NCBI RefSeq assembly: GCF_900111935.1
Contig: NZ_FOYN01000001.1
Span: 62,001 to 126,000 of the forward strand
Direction of reading: 5' to 3'
Length of the DNA: 64,000 nt
Origin: Halorubrum sodomense
GTDB lineage: Archaea; Halobacteriota; Halobacteria; Halobacteriales; Haloferacaceae
Part shown: piece after piece, positions 24,404 through 32,776 of the stretch
Layout of the letters: each line of letters begins with the position of its first letter
Numbering within the stretch: position 1 is the first letter of the stretch
Translations under genes and position numbers: made by a program
Notes under the pieces: generated by a model
What the model saw: only the letters and a program-made list of their open reading frames with translations
What the model was told of the DNA's origin: nothing
The model's database searches: none

Positions 24404-26524
24404 TCAGTCGTCGGCGGTCGGCTTGGTCCGGTTCGGCTCCTCGGCGCCGACCTCGTCGGCGACCGGCGCAAGCGCGACCGCGCACTGCTTGTAGTTCGGT
24501 TCGTTCGACCGCGGGTCGGTGGCCGAAAGCGTCAGCTCGTTCGTCTCGGCGCGGTGGATCGGCAGCCAGACCGTCCCGGTCGGGACGGCCGCGTCGGCGG
24601 TCACGCGGACGCGGATCGATCCGCGCCGCGAGGAGAGGCGCGCGGTCTCGTCGGGTTCGATTTCCGCCTCGTCGGCCGACGCCCTCCCGTCGTTCACCGC
24701 CGCGACCGTGTCCGGGTTGACGCGCGCGCCGACCGGGGAGTCCGCGTCCCCGTCCCGCGACCGGATCCCGGTGTTGTACCCGTCGGGCTCGCGGCCGGTC
24801 GTCAGCGTGAGCGGATACGACTCGTCGACCGGCTCCGGCACCTCGGCGTGGGTCCCGGTCGAGAACCGCGCGCGGCCGGAGGGCGTCCGAAACGACCAGT
24901 CGCCGTCGTCGCGGTAGCGGTAGCCGCCCTCCGACTTCGCCGACGGAGCAGGCCAGCGGACCGCGCGCTCCTCTCGGAGTCGGTCGTAGGAGATCCCGGA
25001 GCAGTCGGCGTCCGTCCCGGCGGTCAGCGCGGCGAACTCGTCGAACACGGCCTCGGGCTCCGTCGCCGGGAACAGCCCGGGAACGAGCGCCTCGCCGACC
25101 GACGCGACGATGTCGAGGTCGGTCCGCACGGCCGGCGCGAGCTCCGAGGCGGGCCGGACGCGCGAGACCTGTCGCTCCATGTTCATCGCCGTGCCGTCGG
25201 ACTCCCCCCACGTCGCGGCCGGGAGGACGACGTCCGCCAGCTCGGTGGTGTCGGTGTGGAAGGCGTCCTGGACGACGAGGAACGCGTCCCGGAGGCGTTC
25301 GCGGGCGGCCGACGCGTCCGGGAGCCCCGCGGCCGGGTTCGTCGCGACGGCCCAGACGGCCTCGACGGGCCCGTCGTCGATCGCTTCCGCGATCCCCACC
25401 GGTCCCGGGCCGGCGTCGTCGGGGAGGCGCTCGACGGGCACGTACCACGCCTCGGCGATCGTCCGCCGCTCGTCCGGGTCCTCGAAGGCGCGCATCCCCG
25501 GCCACGACCCCTTCGACGAGCAGACGCGCGTGCCCATCGAGTTGGCCTGTCCGGTCAGCGAGAACGGGCCGCTTCCCGGGCCCATGTTGCCGGTCGCGAG
25601 GCAGAGGTCGATCAGCGCGCCGGCGGTGGCGGTCCCCTGCGCGCTCTGGTTGACCCCCATGCCCCAGTAGACGAGCGTCGGGTCCCGGAGCGCATCGGCG
25701 AGCGCGTCCACGGCCGCGAGCGGGACTCCTGCGGTCGCCGCGGCCTCCGCCGGGTCGGGGAGCTCGGCGCGGAGCGCATCGAAGCCGGTCGTCGCTCTCT
25801 CGACGAACGCCCCGTCCACCTCGTCGCGCTCGACGACGCGGGCGAGGACGGCCCGAGCCAGCGCGAGGTCTGTGCCAGGCTCGGGCGCAACGTGTCGATC
25901 GCCCTCCGCCGCGGTCTGCGTCTCGACGGGGTCGACGACGATCAGGCGGCTCCCGTCCTCCGTCGCGCTCTCGACTATCCAGCGGAACAGCACGGGGTGG
26001 GCCACCGCCGGGTTCGCGCCCCAGACGACGTGGGTCGTCGCGCCCTCGATATCGTCGTACGTCGGCGGGGGCGCGTCGCTCCCGAACGCGTCGTCGTACG
26101 CGGTCACGGCGCTCGCCATACACAGCGTCGTGTTCGCGTCGTAGTGGCGCGTCCCGAAGCCGCCCCGGGCCAGCTTCCCGAGCGCGTAGGCGGCCTCGTT
26201 CGTCTGCTGTCCGCTCCCGAGCACCGCCAGCCCGTCGCGGTCCCGCTCCAGCACGTCGCGGAACTCGTCGACGACCCGCGAGAGCGCGACGTCCCACGTG
26301 GTGCGGCGGAGCTCGCCGCCGGCCCGGACGTACGGCCTCGTCAGCCACTCGCCGTCGGGGTTCTGCGTCTCGTCGATGCCGCGGGCGCAGGCGAGGCCGC
26401 GGTTCGTCGGGTGGGCCACGTCGCCCCGGACGCCGTCGATCCCGTACCCCGAGTCGACCCGCCCCGTGAGGTGGCCGCAGCCGACCGCGCAGCGCATACA
26501 GGTGGTCGGGACGGGGTCGTTCAC
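24404..26524 (-). CDS. nasA: Assimilatory nitrate reductase, molybdopterin subunit
   Basis: A 706-residue molybdopterin oxidoreductase. The N-terminal [4Fe-4S] cysteines are in TTCMRCAVGCGHL and GLACARGID. Then come the MGD-binding regions (GSGQQTNEAAYALGK, YWGMGVNQSAQGTATAG, NMGPGSGPFSLTGQANSMG) and the C-terminal domain with TTGREPDGYNTGIRSRDG. It would reduce nitrate to nitrite in the cytoplasm with ferredoxin as donor. The start is GTG at 26524, overlapping the stop of a 59-codon ORF (GTGA), which in turn overlaps nirA. A second nasA-like gene is divergent at 28925. Confidence 0.92.
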   Translation of the reverse strand: MNDPVPTTCMRCAVGCGHLTGRVDSGYGIDGVRGDVAHPTNRGLACARGIDETQNPDGEWLTRPYVRAGGELRRTTWDVALSRVVDEFRDVLERDRDGLAVLGSGQQTNEAAYALGKLARGGFGTRHYDANTTLCMASAVTAYDDAFGSDAPPPTYDDIEGATTHVVWGANPAVAHPVLFRWIVESATEDGSRLIVVDPVETQTAAEGDRHVAPEPGTDLALARAVLARVVERDEVDGAFVERATTGFDALRAELPDPAEAAATAGVPLAAVDALADALRDPTLVYWGMGVNQSAQGTATAGALIDLCLATGNMGPGSGPFSLTGQANSMGTRVCSSKGSWPGMRAFEDPDERRTIAEAWYVPVERLPDDAGPGPVGIAEAIDDGPVEAVWAVATNPAAGLPDASAARERLRDAFLVVQDAFHTDTTELADVVLPAATWGESDGTAMNMERQVSRVRPASELAPAVRTDLDIVASVGEALVPGLFPATEPEAVFDEFAALTAGTDADCSGISYDRLREERAVRWPAPSAKSEGGYRYRDDGDWSFRTPSGRARFSTGTHAEVPEPVDESYPLTLTTGREPDGYNTGIRSRDGDADSPVGARVNPDTVAAVNDGRASADEAEIEPDETARLSSRRGSIRVRVTADAAVPTGTVWLPIHRAETNELTLSATDPRSNEPNYKQCAVALAPVADEVGAEEPNRTKPTADD

Positions 26525-26700
26525 TCCGCACCCCGCTCCGTCTCGTCGCCGGTCGGCTCCGCCGGGAACAGCTCCGGCGCGACGTCCATCGACGCCACCG
26601 GGACGGTCGCGTCGCCGCGACCGCGCGACCGCTCCGGCGTCGCCTCGCCGGCGCGGTCGCGGGCGCGCTCGGCGGGCCTCTCGGCGCTCCGGTCAGTCAT
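26521..26700 (-). CDS. 59-residue ORF coupling nirA and nasA
   Basis: An open frame between nirA and nasA that is overlapped at both ends. Its ATG lies eight bases inside the end of nirA (ATGACTGA), and its TGA overlaps the GTG start of nasA (GTGA). The product begins MTDRSAERPAERARDRAGEA, is Arg/Glu/Ala-rich, and ends with VPVASMDVAPELFPAEPTGD. No family recognised. The exact fit between two coupled genes argues for real translation, either as a functional small protein or as a way to deliver ribosomes to nasA. Confidence 0.55.
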   Translation of the reverse strand: MTDRSAERPAERARDRAGEATPERSRGRGDATVPVASMDVAPELFPAEPTGDETERGAE

Positions 26701-28468
26701 CGCTCTCCGTCGCCGTCGGCGTCCCGTCGGCGTCGGTCGGCGCGGGCCCCTCCCCGTCGGCGAACGGGTACCACGACCGCTTCGCGTCGTGGAGGCAGGG
26801 GTCCTCGTAGTCGGTCTCCTCGGGCTCGGCCAGCTCGACGAGCGCCGCCTCGCCGGTCACCTCGACCCACTCCCGGAACGTCTGTCCCGCCTCGCGGTCG
26901 GCCGCGAACGCGTTCAGGAGGTTCCGCAGCAGGCCCGGCACCTCGTCGGCCGGGACGCGCTGCCTGATCCACTCGACGAAGGAGGGCTCGGGGCCGATCC
27001 CGCCGCCGACGCCGACGTCGATGGCCTCCACCATCTCGCCGTCCTTCCGCGCCCGCATCCCCTGGAAGCCGATGTCGGCGGTCATCGCCTGCCCGCAGTC
27101 GGCCGTGCAGCCCGAGTAGTGGATCTTGATCTGCTCGACGTCGTCCGGGAGCTCCACGTTGGCGCGCAGCCACCGGAGCATCGCCGCCGTCCGGGCCTTC
27201 GTCTCCGTCAGCGCCAGCGAGCAGAACTCCGTGCCCGTACACGCCATCGCCCCGCGGGTGAACACGCTCGGTTCGGGGCTGTGGGTGTCGAGCAGCTCGG
27301 CGTCGAGCAGGTCGTCGAGCTCCGACTCGGGCACGTCCAAGATCAGCGGGTTCTGCCGCCGCGTCAGCCGCATCTCGCCCGAGCCGTGCGCCGCGGCGAG
27401 GTCGGCCAACCGGACCGTCTCGGCGGCGGTCAGGCGTCCGATCGGTACCGCGAGGCCGACGTAGTAGCGCCCGTCCGTCTGCTCGTGGACGCCGACGTGG
27501 TCGTGTTTCCCCTCGGACGGCGCCTTCCCCGCGTTGTACGTGTACTCGTCGCGGAGGTCATCGCCCGCGCGCCGGAGGTCGAAGTCGACGTACGACGCCT
27601 GGAGGCGCTCGCGGATCGCGTCCGTGCCCCGCTCGTCGACGAAGAAGCGGCTCCGGTTCTTCTGGCGGTTCTCCCGGTCGCCGTGCTCGAAGTACAGCTC
27701 GACGAACCCCCGCACCACGTCGTACGCGTTCTCGGGCGTGACGAACACGTCGAGGCTCCGCGCCCGCCGGGGCTCGCGGCCGCCGAGGCCGCCGCCGACG
27801 CGGACGTTGAACCCCCGCACCGCCTCGCCGTCGACCGTCTTCTCGGCCGGTTCGAGGCCGATCCCGTTGATCGAGTCCTGCGCGCACCCCTCCCGGCAGC
27901 CGGTGACGCTGATGTTGAACTTCCGGGGCATGTTCGCGAGGTCGTCGTCGGCGCGGAGCTTCGCCGTGATCTCGTCGAGCACCGGCTGCGCGTCGACGAA
28001 CTCGTGTTCGTCGCGACCGGCCACCGGACAGCCCGAGATGTTCCGCATCGTGTCGCCCCCCGACGAGCGCGACGAGAGGCCGACGCCTTCGAGCTTCTCC
28101 CAGATCGCCGGGACGTCCTCCAGCTTGAGCCAGTGGAGCTGGATCGACTGGCGGGTGGTGAGGTCGATCCACGCGTCGCCGAACTCCGGGTTCGAGGCCG
28201 GCCCCCGCGCGTACTCCGCGGCGACCTCGCCGACGGCGCGCAGCTGTTCGGCGGTGAGCTGGCCGTTCGCGTTCGCCAGCCGCAGCATGAAGTAGCTCTC
28301 CTGGCCGGAGCGCTGGTGGAAGACGCCCCAGAACTTGAACCGGGAGAACCACATGTCGCGCTCGTCCTCCGGGATCGACTCCCACCCGGCCTCGGCGAAC
28401 TCCAGGATCTTCTCCCGGACCTCGTCCCCGTACATCCCCTCCTTCCACGTCTCCTTCTTGTTCGTCAC
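26693..28468 (-). CDS. nirA: Ferredoxin-dependent nitrite (or sulfite) reductase
   Basis: A 591-residue sirohaem/[4Fe-4S] reductase. Two ferredoxin-like halves are visible, with the conserved FNISVTGCREGCAQDSINGI and IHYSGCTADCGQ regions. The cofactor ligands are in TGCREGC and CTGTEFCSLALTETK / SGCTADCG. Six-electron reduction of nitrite to ammonium is inferred from its position beside nasA; sulfite reductases have the same architecture. The start is GTG (MTNKKETWKEGMYG), overlapped by the stop of an 11-codon leader frame. It probably forms one transcript with the 59-residue ORF and nasA. Confidence 0.92.
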   Translation of the reverse strand: MTNKKETWKEGMYGDEVREKILEFAEAGWESIPEDERDMWFSRFKFWGVFHQRSGQESYFMLRLANANGQLTAEQLRAVGEVAAEYARGPASNPEFGDAWIDLTTRQSIQLHWLKLEDVPAIWEKLEGVGLSSRSSGGDTMRNISGCPVAGRDEHEFVDAQPVLDEITAKLRADDDLANMPRKFNISVTGCREGCAQDSINGIGLEPAEKTVDGEAVRGFNVRVGGGLGGREPRRARSLDVFVTPENAYDVVRGFVELYFEHGDRENRQKNRSRFFVDERGTDAIRERLQASYVDFDLRRAGDDLRDEYTYNAGKAPSEGKHDHVGVHEQTDGRYYVGLAVPIGRLTAAETVRLADLAAAHGSGEMRLTRRQNPLILDVPESELDDLLDAELLDTHSPEPSVFTRGAMACTGTEFCSLALTETKARTAAMLRWLRANVELPDDVEQIKIHYSGCTADCGQAMTADIGFQGMRARKDGEMVEAIDVGVGGGIGPEPSFVEWIRQRVPADEVPGLLRNLLNAFAADREAGQTFREWVEVTGEAALVELAEPEETDYEDPCLHDAKRSWYPFADGEGPAPTDADGTPTATESDD

Positions 28469-28500
28469 GCGGTCCCACCCGAGTTACCGGTCCGAGCCAT
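28465..28500 (-). other. Possible leader mini-ORF ahead of nirA
   Basis: ATG at 28500 opens an 11-codon frame (MARTGNSGGTA) whose TGA overlaps the nirA GTG start as GTGA. A TATA-like GATATT at about 28538-28543 could start a transcript at about 28514, just ahead of it. A second possible box (GATAATT at about 28520) would start transcription inside the mini-ORF, so its translation is uncertain. Confidence 0.3.
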
Positions 28501-28924
28501 TGACGACGAATTTCCAATTATCTTCGTCATTTGTCTGAATATCGCATAGGTATCGCCGCATAAAGTGTTGTATCTTTAATAAAAACGAAAAATACGCGCG
28601 CTCTCTTCAGAGTGCGGCACTTCGTCCGTTCGCGACGGATAATTGCGGAGTAAGAGGTACGAATTTATAATTCTCGGAATTATTTGGGTTAGAAGAACTC
28701 GGATCGGAAATCCGAGATCGAACGCCGATATTGGGTAAGGACATCTAATCGATAGGGAGACCTTCCATCTTTGTCGCGTAGAACCCACCAGAAACGCGAT
28801 ACAACGCGGTCTTTGATGACAGACAACAGTTATCCGTCGCACAGGCCATCGTGTATCCAGTCGAAATGATTCCCGACGACGACGCCAATGGAAACGACGA
28901 TCGATCAGTTCCGCCGCCCGCATT
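28501..28924. promoter_or_regulatory. AT-rich divergent control region, nirA / second nasA
   Basis: About 420 bp of unusually AT-rich DNA between divergent nitrate-assimilation genes. It holds two perfect palindromes: ATAATTC-TCG-GAATTAT at 28667-28683 and CTCGGAT-CGGAA-ATCCGAG at 28698-28716, plus a weaker TCCGT-TCGCG-ACGGA at 28625-28639. These are candidate operators or hairpins for a nitrogen- or nitrate-responsive regulator. No convincing gene lies in the interval. Confidence 0.5.
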
Positions 28925-31009
28925 ATGACCGAGCGGCGACCGACCACTTGTATGCGCTGCGCGGTCGGCTGCGGCTACCGCCAGGAGGCGGCGGACGACG
29001 ACCGGCGCGTCGTCGACGTCTCCGGGGACCCGGCCCACCCGGCCACCGGCGGCCGCACCTGTCAGCGCGGGGTCAGCGAGACCGTCGACCCCGGCGCGGA
29101 CCGGCTGACGCGGCCGCTGATCCGTCGCGGCGGGTCGCTCCGACCGACGGACTGGGACACCGCCCTCGGCGTCGTCGCGACCCGGCTCATCGAGGCGATC
29201 CGGGAGAGCCCGGACAACGTCGCCGTGCTGGGGAGCGGGCAGCAGACGAACGAGGCCGCCTACGCGCTGGGGAAGGTCACCCGCGGCGCGTTCGGGACGC
29301 GGTACTACGACGCGAACACGACGCTGTGTATGGCCTCGGCGGTCATGGCGTACCATCAGGCGTTCGGCAGCGACGGGCCGCCGCCGACGTACGACGACGT
29401 CCCGGCGGCGGACACCCACGTCGTCTGGGGCGCGAACCCCGCCGTCGCCCACCCGGTCCTCCACTCGTGGATCGAGAACAGCGCCGCCGCGGGCGACGGC
29501 GACCTGATCGTCGTCGACCCGGTGGAGACGCGGACGGCGGCGGCCGCCGACCGCCACATCGCGCCCGAGCCGGGCACCGACCTCGCGCTGGCCCGGGCCG
29601 TCCTTGCCCGCGTCGTCGAGCGCGGTGCGGTCGACGAGCGGTTCGTCGAGCGACACACCGAGGGGTACGCCGAGGCCGTCGAGTCGCTCCCGGCCGCCGC
29701 CGACGCCGCGGCGACCGCGGACGTCCCGCTCGAACGGGTCGACGAGATTGCCGGCGCGCTGGCCGCGGACTCGCTGATCTACTGGGGGATGGGCGTCAAC
29801 CAGAGCATCCAGGGCACGGGGACGGCGCGGGCGATCATCGACCTCTGTCTCGCGACGGGCAACATGGGGCCGGGGAGCGGCCCGTTCTCGCTCACGGGAC
29901 AGGCCAACTCGATGGGGAACCGCGTCTGCGCCTCGAAGCGGACGTGGCCGGGCCACCGGCCGTTCGACGACCCGGACGCCCGACGCGACGTCGCGGACGC
30001 GTGGGACGTGCCGCTCGGGCGCCTCCCCGACGATCCCGGGCCGGGGTTCGTGCGCATCGTCGACGAGCTCGCCCGCGGCAACGTCGACGTCTGCTGGACG
30101 GTCGCGACGAACCCGGCCGCCGGGATGCCCGACGCCGGCCACGTCGAGCGCGCGCTCGACGAGGCGTTCCTGATCGTCCAGGACGCGTTCCGGTCGGACA
30201 CCGTCGCCCACGCCGACGTGGTGTTGCCCGCGGCCACGTGGGGGGAGTCCGAGGGAACGACGACGAACATGGAGCGCCGCGTCTCGCGGGTCACCGCGGC
30301 CGCCGATCCCCCGGGGAAGGCCAGGCAGGACCTCGACGTCATCGCGGCGATCGGCAACCGGATCCACCCCGGCCTGTTCGACGACCCGCCGCTTGACCCG
30401 GGCGCGGTGTTCGACGAGATGCGCGCCCTCACCGCCGGCACGACGGCCGACCTGTCCGGGATCTCCTACGATCGGCTCGCCGACGAACTGGCGGTCCGCT
30501 GGCCCGCCCCGAGCGCGGACGCCGAGGGCGGCTACCGGTACCGCGACGGCGGCGACTGGTCGTTCGAGACGCCGTCGGGCCGCGCCCGGTTCTCGACGGC
30601 CGCGCACGCCGAGGTGCCGGAGCCGGTCGACGGCGAGTACCCGCTCACGCTGACGACGGGCCGGGCCGACGGCGTCTACAACACCGGCGTCCGGACGCGC
30701 GACGGCGCGGACGGGGCCCCCACGGCCCGGATCCACCCCGAGACGATCGCTCGCCACTTGGAGGCGTTCGACCGGGGGGAGACGGTGATCGCGTCCCGGC
30801 GGGGCGACGTGCGCGTCGCGGTGAGCGCGAACGACGACGTGCCGCCCGGAATGATCTGGCTGCCGATCCACAACGGGGCGATCAACGAACTCACGCTGTC
30901 AGCGGTCGACCCGGACTCCGCCGAACCGAATCTCAAGCAGTGCGCGGTGCGGATCGCGGCGCCGGAGCGACGCGGGCGCCGGGACCCCGAACCGGTCGCC
31001 TCCGAGTGA
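28925..31009 (+). CDS. Second NasA-like molybdopterin oxidoreductase
   Basis: A 694-residue paralogue of the nasA product at 24.4-26.5 kb. It has the same [4Fe-4S] region (TTCMRCAVGCGYRQ; RTCQRGVSE) and the same MGD-binding blocks (GSGQQTNEAAYALGK; IYWGMGVNQSIQGTGTAR; NMGPGSGPFSLTGQANSMGN). The C-terminal part ends EPNLKQCAVRIAA, like its twin. It is divergent from nirA and followed by a NarK-type transporter on the same strand. Nitrate is the simplest substrate guess, but the retained second copy may have another substrate or expression condition. Confidence 0.87.
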   Translation: MTERRPTTCMRCAVGCGYRQEAADDDRRVVDVSGDPAHPATGGRTCQRGVSETVDPGADRLTRPLIRRGGSLRPTDWDTALGVVATRLIEAIRESPDNVAVLGSGQQTNEAAYALGKVTRGAFGTRYYDANTTLCMASAVMAYHQAFGSDGPPPTYDDVPAADTHVVWGANPAVAHPVLHSWIENSAAAGDGDLIVVDPVETRTAAAADRHIAPEPGTDLALARAVLARVVERGAVDERFVERHTEGYAEAVESLPAAADAAATADVPLERVDEIAGALAADSLIYWGMGVNQSIQGTGTARAIIDLCLATGNMGPGSGPFSLTGQANSMGNRVCASKRTWPGHRPFDDPDARRDVADAWDVPLGRLPDDPGPGFVRIVDELARGNVDVCWTVATNPAAGMPDAGHVERALDEAFLIVQDAFRSDTVAHADVVLPAATWGESEGTTTNMERRVSRVTAAADPPGKARQDLDVIAAIGNRIHPGLFDDPPLDPGAVFDEMRALTAGTTADLSGISYDRLADELAVRWPAPSADAEGGYRYRDGGDWSFETPSGRARFSTAAHAEVPEPVDGEYPLTLTTGRADGVYNTGVRTRDGADGAPTARIHPETIARHLEAFDRGETVIASRRGDVRVAVSANDDVPPGMIWLPIHNGAINELTLSAVDPDSAEPNLKQCAVRIAAPERRGRRDPEPVASE

Positions 31010-31392
31010 TCTCCGGGCGCGCCGTTCCGGTAGTACGCGCCTCGTTGCCGGAGACGCGCTCCGCCGTTCTCGCTATTCTGTCCATGTAATGAACGATCAT
31101 ACGGTAGATAAATTTAAATCATGGCTTTTGACGGCGCTTATTTCTCACTAAGAAAAATTCTCTTTCTAAAATAAAGAATAAAATGGGCTCGAAGCGTGGG
31201 AGTTTGCTATTACTCATTCTATCAACTATCGACGTACATATGTCCATCAGTTATCTTATTAACGTCGGGTTCATGCCCTTTCAACGTGAATTACCGTACG
31301 TTCGAATGCTTCGAGGCGCAGACGGATGAGAAACCGACAGTCAGCGAGGGCGATCCGCACGGGCGGGCGCCGACCGGCGAGGGGTGGTGCGC
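31010..31392. promoter_or_regulatory. AT-rich leader region of the NarK-type transporter gene
   Basis: An interval of about 380 bp with long AT tracts (for example ATAAATTTAAATC near 31107-31119 and AAATAAAGAATAAAAT near 31165), in sharp contrast to the flanking genes. It contains candidate TATA boxes. An open frame at 31196-31396 (66 codons) has a stop that overlaps the transporter GTG start as GTGA; I do not consider its product a proven protein. Confidence 0.45.
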
Positions 31393-32709
31393 GTGAACAG
31401 CCCGATCGAGATGACGAAGTACCGGACGCTGCTGCTCGCGACGGTCGGGTTCAACTTCTCCTTTTTAATCTGGTTCTCGTTCGCGCCGTTCACGGGGCCG
31501 ATGGCCGAGGAGTTCGGGCTGTCGCTGGCCGAGATCGGGGTCTTGGCGAGCGCGGCGATCTGGCTGGCGCCGTTCGGACGGGTCCTCACGGGGTGGCTCT
31601 CGGACCGGTTCGGGGCGCCGACGATCTTCGCCATCGTGCTGGCGTACGTCGGGGTCTTCTCGATCTGGAGCGCGTTCGCCGAGTCGTACGCGACGTTCTT
31701 CGCCGCGCGACTGATCGTGGCCACGGCGGGGATCACGTTCGTAATCGGGATCCAGCACGTCTCCGAGTGGTTCGAAGCCGAGGAGCTCGGCACCGCTGAG
31801 GGGATCTACGCGGGGATCGGCAACGCCGGCGCGGCGGGCGGGGCGCTCGTGCTCCCTCGGGTGTTCTCGACCGGGTGGGAGGGACCGATCTTCGCCACGA
31901 ACTGGCGCGCCGCGTTCTTCTACACCGGCGTGGTGTCGATCCTGCTCGCGGGCGTCTACTACGCGTTCGGCGAGGCCGCGAAGAGCAGCGAGAAGCGCGC
32001 GGCGACGAGAGAGAGCGCGAGACTTCGAGAGTGGCTCTTCACCGCGACCCGGTACGGCACGGTCGTGTTGGCGCTCGCGTACGTAATGACGTTCGGGCTC
32101 GAACTGTCGATGAACGGGTGGCTCGCCACCTACTACCGCGAGGGATTCGGCACGCGGAACCTCGTGCTCGCGTCGACGTTCGCCGCGACGTTCTCCGTCG
32201 CCGCCGGACTGCTGCGCCCGATCGGCGGCTACGTCAGCGACCGGCTGGCGCGGGCCGAGCGGAACATCATCCCGCTGTTCCCGGGCCGCTACCGCGAGCA
32301 GTGGACGTTCGTCTCGCTGTGTTTCGTCGTGCTCGCGATGTTCGGGATGACGCTCGCGGGGCTCTCCGGCCGGGTGCTCGTCGCCGTCGGCGCCGGGTTC
32401 CTCGTCGGCATGGGCTGTGCGTTCTCCGAAGGGGCGATCTTCGCGCAGGTGCCCGCCATGTTCCCGGACAGCTCCGGCGCCGTGGCGGGCGTCGTCGGCG
32501 GCGTCGGCACCGTCGGCGGGATCGTCTACCCCCTCGTGTACGCCGCCCCGCTGCTTCCGAACCTCCACGTCGGGTACGCGGTCGTCGGCGCGTCGATGAT
32601 CCCGATCGTGGCGCTGGCGGCGTGGGTGTTCCAGCCCCGGATCGCCGAGCGGGCGACGGACGACGGGTTCGTGAGCGAGGGCGAGGCGGCGCCCGTCGCC
32701 GACGACTGA
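31393..32709 (+). CDS. narK: Nitrate/nitrite transporter, MFS NarK family
   Basis: A 438-residue, 12-helix major facilitator protein. TM1 has [20 protein letters not shown] and loop 2-3 has [11 protein letters not shown]. The NarK-type glycine-rich signatures are [15 protein letters not shown] in the first half and [16 protein letters not shown] in the second. The position behind a nasA paralogue supports nitrate import or nitrite export. The start is GTG 31393 ([14 protein letters not shown]), overlapped by an upstream frame (GTGA) and preceded by a purine-rich GAGGGGTGG; GTG 31384 or ATG 31411 are alternatives. Confidence 0.87.
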   Translation: MNSPIEMTKYRTLLLATVGFNFSFLIWFSFAPFTGPMAEEFGLSLAEIGVLASAAIWLAPFGRVLTGWLSDRFGAPTIFAIVLAYVGVFSIWSAFAESYATFFAARLIVATAGITFVIGIQHVSEWFEAEELGTAEGIYAGIGNAGAAGGALVLPRVFSTGWEGPIFATNWRAAFFYTGVVSILLAGVYYAFGEAAKSSEKRAATRESARLREWLFTATRYGTVVLALAYVMTFGLELSMNGWLATYYREGFGTRNLVLASTFAATFSVAAGLLRPIGGYVSDRLARAERNIIPLFPGRYREQWTFVSLCFVVLAMFGMTLAGLSGRVLVAVGAGFLVGMGCAFSEGAIFAQVPAMFPDSSGAVAGVVGGVGTVGGIVYPLVYAAPLLPNLHVGYAVVGASMIPIVALAAWVFQPRIAERATDDGFVSEGEAAPVADD

Positions 32710-32776
32710 CGGCGCGCGGGGGGACGCCGCCGCCGACCCCCTCGCTTATCCCTCGCGGCGCCGAACCCTGCCACGA

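Noticed and set aside
24389-28549. A 1386-codon open frame on the plus strand opposite nasA and nirA
   Set aside because: It is the antisense shadow of two well-conserved genes in very GC-rich DNA, has no recognisable domain and is rich in Arg, Val and Asp as expected of such shadows.
28576-28947. A 123-codon minus-strand frame in the nirA/nasA control region
   Set aside because: It runs through palindromes and AT-rich control DNA, overlaps the start of the second nasA-like gene and has no acidic haloarchaeal composition.
28745-30871. A 708-codon open frame opposite the second nasA-like gene
   Set aside because: Antisense shadow of a clear molybdopterin oxidoreductase; composition and lack of motifs argue against coding.
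31196-31396. 66-codon ORF ahead of narK as a protein gene
   Set aside because: It is cysteine- and serine-rich with AT-rich codons unlike the neighbours. It is kept only as a possible leader because its stop overlaps the narK start.
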